Both the position numbers and the translations under genes were made by a program. Below are positions 30,969 to 36,083 of a DNA stretch of 36,083 nt, piece after piece. Location of the stretch: positions 1-36,083 of the forward strand of contig JAEDGN010000018.1 in NCBI GenBank assembly GCA_016297495.1. Direction: 5' to 3'. The notes beneath the pieces were generated by a model. It had not been told where the DNA came from. It saw only the letters and a program-made list of their open reading frames with translations, and made no database searches. How positions within the stretch are numbered: position 1 is the stretch's first letter; each line of letters starts with the position of its first letter. The DNA comes from Coprococcus sp. (GTDB taxonomy: Bacteria > Bacillota > Clostridia > Lachnospirales > Lachnospiraceae).

Positions 30969-32138
30969 CTATTTATGAAATTTTTTATAATATTCCAGTG
31001 CGTTTCCAATCTTGGCACTCGGGTCAAGCAATTCACTGATGGAATGATCATAGTTCAGTTTGTCAATTAACAGGGCAATGTATTTGCTGAGATCAACGTT
31101 GATATAATATGGACGGGACAGCAGCTCCGGTGACTGATAAATGACATTCGTAGTCAATACTCTGGAAATAAGTCCCTGCTCATAATATTCATCAAAAAGC
31201 TTCATACCGTTGGTGAAAAGACCAAAGGTTGCAGCTACGAATACTCTTTTTGCTTTGCGTTTTTTTAATTCCTTTGCAACATCCAGCATGCTTTCTCCGG
31301 AGGAGATCATGTCATCGATGATGAAAACATCCTTGCCTTCTACAGAGGAACCAAGGAACTCATGGGCAACAATAGGGTTGCGGCCATTGACAACTCTGGA
31401 ATAGTCACGCCTCTTGTAGAACATACCCATGTCCAGTCCGAGAACATTGGAATAGTAAACGGCACGGCCCATGGCACCTTCATCCGGGCTGATGATCATC
31501 ATATGGTCACTGTCCACCTGAAGATCAGGAATATTATTGAATAAAGCCTTAATAAACTGGTAAGTTGGCTGAATGCTGTCAAAACCGCTGTTTGGAATGG
31601 CATTCTGCACACGCGGGTCATGAGCGTCAAAAGTGATAATATTCTCTACGCCAAGATTATGCAGTTCCTGAAGAGCGACTGCACAGTCCAGAGATTCGCG
31701 GGCTGTACGTTTATGCTGACGGCTTTCATAAAGGAATGGCATAATAACATTGATGCGGCGGGCTTTACCGGCTGCCGCTGTGATAATACGCTTCAAATCC
31801 GAATAATGATCGTCCGGAGACATCCTGTTCTCGTGTCCGCAGAGGGAATAGGTAACGGAATAATTGGTTACATCCACCAGCAGATATAAATCTTTGCCGC
31901 GGATAGAATCGAGAATAGTGCCTTTTGCTTCACCAGAACCAAATCGGGAACATTTGGTATTGACAATATAGGAATCTTTCGCTTTGTCGTCTGATTGAAG
32001 AACTTCTTCGCGTTCTTTTCTCCAATCAACAATATAGTCGTTTACTTTTTTACCAAGTTCGCTGCAGCTCTGAAGCGGGATAATCCCCAAATCTCCCACC
32101 GGAAATGAGTTTCTGAACTCTTCAATGTTCTGAGCCAT
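30969..32138 (-). CDS. prs: Ribose-phosphate pyrophosphokinase, 389 aa
   Basis: Makes PRPP from ribose-5-phosphate and ATP for nucleotide, His and NAD synthesis. Seen: SRFGSGEAKGTILDSIRGKD (ATP-binding loop, FSDGE-like), RINVIMPFLYESRQHKR, FDAHDPRVQNAIP and the PRPP loop VFIIDDMISSGESM. It is some 70 residues longer than the usual 310-320, mostly from an N-terminal insertion before the ATP loop (about 20-50) and altered spacing, giving a divergent clostridial branch. AGGAGGT precedes the ATG. Confidence 0.93.
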   Translation of the reverse strand: MAQNIEEFRNSFPVGDLGIIPLQSCSELGKKVNDYIVDWRKEREEVLQSDDKAKDSYIVNTKCSRFGSGEAKGTILDSIRGKDLYLLVDVTNYSVTYSLCGHENRMSPDDHYSDLKRIITAAAGKARRINVIMPFLYESRQHKRTARESLDCAVALQELHNLGVENIITFDAHDPRVQNAIPNSGFDSIQPTYQFIKALFNNIPDLQVDSDHMMIISPDEGAMGRAVYYSNVLGLDMGMFYKRRDYSRVVNGRNPIVAHEFLGSSVEGKDVFIIDDMISSGESMLDVAKELKKRKAKRVFVAATFGLFTNGMKLFDEYYEQGLISRVLTTNVIYQSPELLSRPYYINVDLSKYIALLIDKLNYDHSISELLDPSAKIGNALEYYKKFHK

Positions 32139-32198
32139 AATATACCTCCATCATCTGTTAACATAATCAAACAAATTTCGACGCTAACGTCCAATCTA

Positions 32199-32228
32199 TT
32201 TATATCGTATCCTCACCATAATTGTCAA
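32199..32228 (-). promoter_or_regulatory. Promoter of prs
   Basis: On the (-) strand a perfect TTGACA (32223-32228), 18-bp spacer and TATAAA (32199-32204), about 60 bp upstream of the start codon, inside the gap after the DnaC-like gene. Confidence 0.75.
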
Positions 32229-32258
32229 GATGCAAGCGGAGAATGAAGCTTTTATTCA

Positions 32259-33245
32259 TCAGGAAATTGCTTTTTTGATGCGGATATCGTCACCAAGTAT
32301 CAACATGATTTCGTAATTGCTGATCAGTCTTGAAAATATTCTTTCACTATATTCGTTCTGTAATTCATCCAGAGATAAATTTGTGGAGATGATGGTGGAT
32401 TTCCCTGCCAGCAGCCGTTCATTGATACAAAGGAAAAGCTGGGAGGTAACAAAGGAGTTATTCAATTCTGTTCCGAGATCGTCTATGATCAGAAGATCGC
32501 AGTCCAGAATATAGTCAAACATATTTTCTCCACTGTCATCCATGTCATCGGAGCCAAAGGTGTTGCTCTGGAGAATATCCACCAGATGAAACGCGGTCAG
32601 GTAGATGACTGTATGGGAAGTGTCCAGCAGCTCCCGGGCAATACAGTTGGTCAGGAAGGTTTTGCCGACACCTGTATCACCGTAGAACAGGAGGTTACGT
32701 GTCTGTTCATCGAAATGACTGATAAAGTCCCGGCATGTATTGACGATGGACTGCATATTTTCCCTGGGACTGATGCCAAGCCGTCTGTCCTTCTGCTCGG
32801 AATAGTAACGGATATCAAAGGTATCAAAATTCTCCTGCTTCAGGACTTCATGGATATTCGACTGACTGTAGAGCAGATCGACCATGGCCTGTTTAAAACA
32901 GTGGCATTTCTCGCTGCCGATAAAACCTGTGTCACAGCAGTCGGGGCAGGTGCAGGTCAATGCAAGATAATCGGCAGGATAACCTGCGTCGAGAAGCAGC
33001 TGCTTCTGGCGGTTCTGCAGCAGCTGCAGATGCTCCTGGAAACTGTCCTCCGGGGAGGGACGTCCAAGGACTGCTGATCGTGCCCGGTCAGCATAAAGGC
33101 CGGCAATCTCTTCTTCCAGCTGATTGTAGGCCGGAATCTTCTCTGAAATCTCCTGATAACGGAGATTCTGAAGATGGCGGTGGTGAAGCTGCAGGAGATC
33201 ATACTGACGCATAATAGCCTGATATTGGGAATTCTTCAGATTCAT
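32259..33245 (-). CDS. DnaC/DnaI-like helicase loader ATPase, 328 aa
   Basis: AAA+ ATPase that would load the DnaB helicase at the origin or restarted forks. Walker A FYGDTGVGKT (187-196), Walker B LLIIDDLGTE (251-260) and a later arginine region (SERIFSRLI). The N-terminal part carries a Cys cluster C98-x-C100-x2-C103/C104-x9-C114-x-C116, likely a zinc site as in clostridial loaders. Directly downstream of the DnaD-like gene (21 bp), an operon seen in many Clostridia. The gene symbol is left blank because naming (dnaC or dnaI) varies. Confidence 0.9.
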   Translation of the reverse strand: MNLKNSQYQAIMRQYDLLQLHHRHLQNLRYQEISEKIPAYNQLEEEIAGLYADRARSAVLGRPSPEDSFQEHLQLLQNRQKQLLLDAGYPADYLALTCTCPDCCDTGFIGSEKCHCFKQAMVDLLYSQSNIHEVLKQENFDTFDIRYYSEQKDRRLGISPRENMQSIVNTCRDFISHFDEQTRNLLFYGDTGVGKTFLTNCIARELLDTSHTVIYLTAFHLVDILQSNTFGSDDMDDSGENMFDYILDCDLLIIDDLGTELNNSFVTSQLFLCINERLLAGKSTIISTNLSLDELQNEYSERIFSRLISNYEIMLILGDDIRIKKAIS

Positions 33246-33266
33246 AAAAATCCTCCTTCCGGGAAT

Positions 33267-34370
33267 TTACTGAGTATCGCCTGAAGCGGTCTGGATCTTC
33301 TGAGAAAGCTTTTTCTCCAGTGCTTCATAATCATAGCTTCTCTGCTTGAAATTGTGGAATTTGTTAGAGGAAGGCCGCGGCGTTCTGACGGAAGGTCTGG
33401 AAGAAGGCCCAGTCTTCTGGGCACTGCGGGCCTTATCTGCAGCCAGAACTTCTGTCATGGTAAAGGCATTCAGGGACTTCCAGTTACTGAGTATCTTGTC
33501 CGTATATTCAAAACTCGGTGTATGGACTGCCATCATCGTTCTGCGGCATGCCTCAAGAACCAGTTCAAGACTAAAACCATATGTATGTGTCCATTTATTG
33601 ACATATTCTACTTCTCCGGATGTAGGCATTCTTCCGCCAAGTCCAAAAGCCTTCAGAACAGCAAAGCAGGCGCGTTGATGGGCTTCACTCCGGGTTCGGG
33701 CCTCGTCTACAGTGGTAATATGCTGGTCAGCCCATGAGAGGGCAACTTTCTCAATATAGCGCATATGGGTATGACCATTGGATACACAGTATTCAAAAAG
33801 ATATTCAATCAGATCTGTGGAAAAACCCAGACCATCATAAAAATAATAAACGGTGTTCAGGTCTGTCGGACTGAGAGGATGCCCCAGGTATTGCTGTATG
33901 ATAAAGATCAACTGCTCTCCGTTTCCGCCGTCTGTGAATCTCTGGAGTTCCTGCATGGAATAGTTCTTCCTGCTGTCTGCAGAAGACAACGGATTGACTC
34001 CTGCTGCGGGAACCGGTGAGGTGCAGGCAGGGGATGAGGCAGGGGACTGGCCATCGGCTGTGGTGTGGAATTGTATGGCATTGATCCGGATGGCAGTAAT
34101 ATTGCCGCTGCCGTCGCAGGTCAGGTTCAGCAGGCCTTCCTTCTCCCAATATCTCAGGGAGCGGATCACATCATTCTCTGTCATGCAAAATGTATCGGCA
34201 ATTCCTCCCAGAGTCAGACTGCAGTCTTTGGCTGGAAGCCAGCGGAGAAGATACAGGTAAATCTTCAGAAATTCTCCGTTGGCGCGGGGAAGATATTCGT
34301 CAAAAAAAATATTCGGGATGACAGTTACATCTCCTGAATAATCGGTTGATAGTGTAATTGCTTTCGGCAT
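33267..34370 (-). CDS. DnaD domain primosome protein, 367 aa
   Basis: Initiation and restart protein. N-terminal winged-helix region (about 1-100, FDEYLPRANGEFLKIYLYLL then LGGIADTFCMTENDVIRSLR) and one or two DnaD/DnaB2-type helical domains (about 135-330) with GLGFSTDLIEYLFEYCV and ending in KILSNWKSLNAFTM, the conserved YxxxIxxxW-like signature. The tail (about 325-367) is basic and disordered. GGAGGTG supports the start. It and the loader gene lie downstream of a DnaA-box region. Confidence 0.88.
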   Translation of the reverse strand: MPKAITLSTDYSGDVTVIPNIFFDEYLPRANGEFLKIYLYLLRWLPAKDCSLTLGGIADTFCMTENDVIRSLRYWEKEGLLNLTCDGSGNITAIRINAIQFHTTADGQSPASSPACTSPVPAAGVNPLSSADSRKNYSMQELQRFTDGGNGEQLIFIIQQYLGHPLSPTDLNTVYYFYDGLGFSTDLIEYLFEYCVSNGHTHMRYIEKVALSWADQHITTVDEARTRSEAHQRACFAVLKAFGLGGRMPTSGEVEYVNKWTHTYGFSLELVLEACRRTMMAVHTPSFEYTDKILSNWKSLNAFTMTEVLAADKARSAQKTGPSSRPSVRTPRPSSNKFHNFKQRSYDYEALEKKLSQKIQTASGDTQ

Positions 34371-34475
34371 AGGATCACCTCCATCGCCAGACTGCCGAAA
34401 TATATATTAAGAGCTTTGATGCTAAGTATAACATAAAATAAAAATTTTGAGAATAGCATCAATGGCAGCAGGCGA

Positions 34476-34684
34476 TGTGGATAAAGTTTTAGGGGATATT
34501 GTGGATAAAGTGGATAAGTAGGATACATCTTCAGAAAGAGATTTTTTAAAAAAGTCGAAAATAGTGATAAAAAGGGGGTTTTTCAGAAAAAATAAGGATA
34601 GGTGGCGGGTAGATTATGTCAACAAAAATATCCACCGGATTTATCATTTGGTTTTGTTGATAAATCGGTGGATATTGTGGATAA
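34476..34684. promoter_or_regulatory. DnaA-box region between murC and the dnaD gene
   Basis: Three perfect TGTGGATAA (TTATCCACA on the other strand) lie at 34476-34484, 34500-34508 and 34676-34684, all in the same orientation, plus a one-mismatch AGTGGATAA at 34509-34517. The first two are 24 bp apart and about 105-140 bp upstream of the dnaD start. The 316-bp gap is otherwise A/T-rich and holds the murC terminator. DnaA control of the primosome operon is the simplest reading. Confidence 0.75.
34626..34675 (-). terminator. Terminator of murC
   Basis: AATATCCACCGGATTTATCA and the complementary TTGATAAATCGGTGGATATT form a stem of about 19 bp with a one-base bulge. On the (-) strand it is followed by TTTTTG. 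It overlaps the edge of the third DnaA box. Confidence 0.75.
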
Positions 34685-34686
34685 CT

Positions 34687-36063
34687 TTATTGAATGAGCG
34701 ATTCTCCTATTAAAACAACGTCTCCGGCCCCCATAGTTATCAACAGGTCGCCGTTGATACATTTTTCTGATAAAAATTTTTCGATCTCAGCAAAGGATGG
34801 AAAATAGTAAGCTTCTTTGCCTGCATCGAGGAGAAGCTTCTGGATATCTCTGGAATGGATATCGCCCGGATCTTTTTCGCGGGCTGCATAGATGTCTGCC
34901 AGTACTATTTTGTCAGCCAGAGACAGAGCCTGGGCAAATTCGTGAAGAAAAGCCCTGGTCCTGGTGTATGTATGCGGCTGAAATACACACCAGATCTGGT
35001 TATGCGGGTACTTCTGTGCGGCTGTCAGAGTGGCGGCAATCTCTGTCGGATGATGGGCATAATCGTCGATGACAGTAATACCGTTAAACTGGCCTTTGTA
35101 TTCAAAGCGGCGGTCCGTGCCTTCAAAGGCTATGAGACCGGATTTTATGGTCTTCATCGGAATATTCAGTTCTCTGGCAGCGGCGATGGCAGCCAGTGCA
35201 TTGGATACATTGTGGATACCGGCAACATTCAGACCGATATGATCAGCCATATTTCCGTTGATCACAAGGTCAAAGCTTGCTTTTGCAAATTCATCGAAGG
35301 TGATATTGGCAGCTGTATAATCACAGTTCGCGTTCAGGCCATAAGTGATGATTTTGCATGGCAGCCCGGATGTTATTTCTTCGAGTTGCTCAATCTCTCC
35401 GTTGATAACCAGTGTACCGTCGGCATTAAGCTTTTCAGCGAATCTTCTGAAGGAATGGCGTATATCGTTGATATCTTTAAAAAAGTCCAGATGGTCTTCT
35501 TCTATATTAAGAATAAGTTCGAGACTTGGATTGAATTTCAGAAAACTGTTGGTATATTCACAGGCTTCCGTGATAAAATTGTCTGAATGGCCTACACGGA
35601 TATTGCCGTGGATAGCTTTCAGGATACCGCCGACGCTGATGGTCGGATCTGTATCTGCCGCCAGAAGAATATGGGACAGCATGGAGGTGGTGGTTGTCTT
35701 TCCGTGAGTGCCGGAAACGGCAATGGCATTGGCATAGTTTTTCATGATCTGTCCAAGCAGTTCGGCACGGTCCATCATTGGCAGTCCGGCATTCCTTGCG
35801 GCAGCAAATTCCGGATTGTCAGGATGGATGGCGGCCGTATATACGACAACGTCGATATCGGGTGTAATATTTTCTGCTCTCTGGCCATAGGCAATGTTAA
35901 TGCCCAGGGATTCCAGATGGTTGGTGATGGCGGATTCATGGGCGTCGGAACCGACAATGGTAAAGCCTTTGGCATTGAGGATTTCGGCAAGACCACTCAT
36001 ACTGATACCGCCGATTCCCATAAAATGGATTTTTACCGGTTTATTAAAATCGATTTGATACAT
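34687..36063 (-). CDS. murC: UDP-N-acetylmuramate--L-alanine ligase, 458 aa
   Basis: Cytosolic Mur ligase that adds L-alanine to UDP-MurNAc in peptidoglycan synthesis. N-terminal Rossmann domain IHFMGIGGISMSGLAEIL (12-29), ATP loop GTHGKTTTT (118-126), central ILNIEEDHLDFF and C-terminal VIDDYAHHPTEIAATL, all typical. Full length. The ATG at 36063 has GGAAGG upstream; the promoter lies outside the window. Confidence 0.97.
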   Translation of the reverse strand: MYQIDFNKPVKIHFMGIGGISMSGLAEILNAKGFTIVGSDAHESAITNHLESLGINIAYGQRAENITPDIDVVVYTAAIHPDNPEFAAARNAGLPMMDRAELLGQIMKNYANAIAVSGTHGKTTTTSMLSHILLAADTDPTISVGGILKAIHGNIRVGHSDNFITEACEYTNSFLKFNPSLELILNIEEDHLDFFKDINDIRHSFRRFAEKLNADGTLVINGEIEQLEEITSGLPCKIITYGLNANCDYTAANITFDEFAKASFDLVINGNMADHIGLNVAGIHNVSNALAAIAAARELNIPMKTIKSGLIAFEGTDRRFEYKGQFNGITVIDDYAHHPTEIAATLTAAQKYPHNQIWCVFQPHTYTRTRAFLHEFAQALSLADKIVLADIYAAREKDPGDIHSRDIQKLLLDAGKEAYYFPSFAEIEKFLSEKCINGDLLITMGAGDVVLIGESLIQ

Positions 36064-36083
36064 CAGGATCCTTCCTATCTTTT

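Noticed and set aside
34440..34690. Chromosomal replication origin
   Set aside because: No dnaA, dnaN or rpmH nearby and no clear DNA-unwinding element, so DnaA boxes alone do not support oriC.
1..36083. Toxin-antitoxin, prophage or IS element
   Set aside because: No transposase, integrase, phage structural or recognisable toxin gene seen; the small unknown genes have no paired partner of that kind.

Overview
The window reads as a chromosome segment of a strictly anaerobic, low-to-mid GC Firmicute, most likely a gut-type Lachnospiraceae. The grounds are the gdpP-rplI-dnaB order, a DnaD/DnaC-like loader pair, a MecA adaptor, a TatD-linked radical SAM protein, small 2[4Fe-4S] ferredoxin and DUF1858 proteins, an ECF vitamin transporter subunit, and a GGGGACGG/CCGTCCCC palindromic repeat. 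No rRNA, tRNA, CRISPR array, transposase or phage gene was seen.

Region 1 (1-11187) is an accessory catabolic locus. It holds a 5'-cut GPH-type transporter, a crotonase-fold protein of the 6-oxocamphor hydrolase (beta-diketone hydrolase) type, a divergent LysR regulator, and a (+) operon of a metal-dependent cyclase-family hydrolase, both subunits of a 3-oxoacid CoA-transferase, a long DUF362 protein and an 88-residue unknown. A small (-) gene follows, then a beta-keto acid cleavage enzyme (BKACE) and a lactate-permease-family carrier whose leader carries four copies of a palindromic operator. Two different C-C ring-hydrolase families together with BKACE and a CoA-transferase suggest opening of a cyclic polyketone and cleavage of the resulting beta-keto acid to CoA esters. 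The substrate is unknown. The arrangement recalls, but does not match, anaerobic phloroglucinol degradation, and it is the best candidate here for an undescribed system.

Region 2 (11345-14110) holds an AAA-ATPase/PD-(D/E)XK fusion protein with a small unknown gene and a convergent DJ-1 family gene. Region 3 (14341-20834) is housekeeping: gdpP, rplI, dnaB, a MerR-type gene, DUF1858 and ferredoxin genes, and mecA. A 33-bp hairpin sits at the dnaB stop codon. Region 4 (21350-25552) encodes membrane-anchored envelope proteins: a two-TM unknown, a GH18 protein, an N-acetylmuramoyl-L-alanine amidase and a secreted Ig-like protein.

Region 5 (25617-36063) contains a (-) vitamin B6 operon (ECF S component, pyridoxamine kinase, radical SAM protein), a (+) SbcD/YhaO-like plus YhaN-like DNA-repair pair, and (-) genes for PRPP synthetase, a DnaC-like loader, a DnaD-like primosome protein and MurC. 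Perfect DnaA boxes lie between murC and dnaD, suggesting that DnaA may control primosome gene expression.
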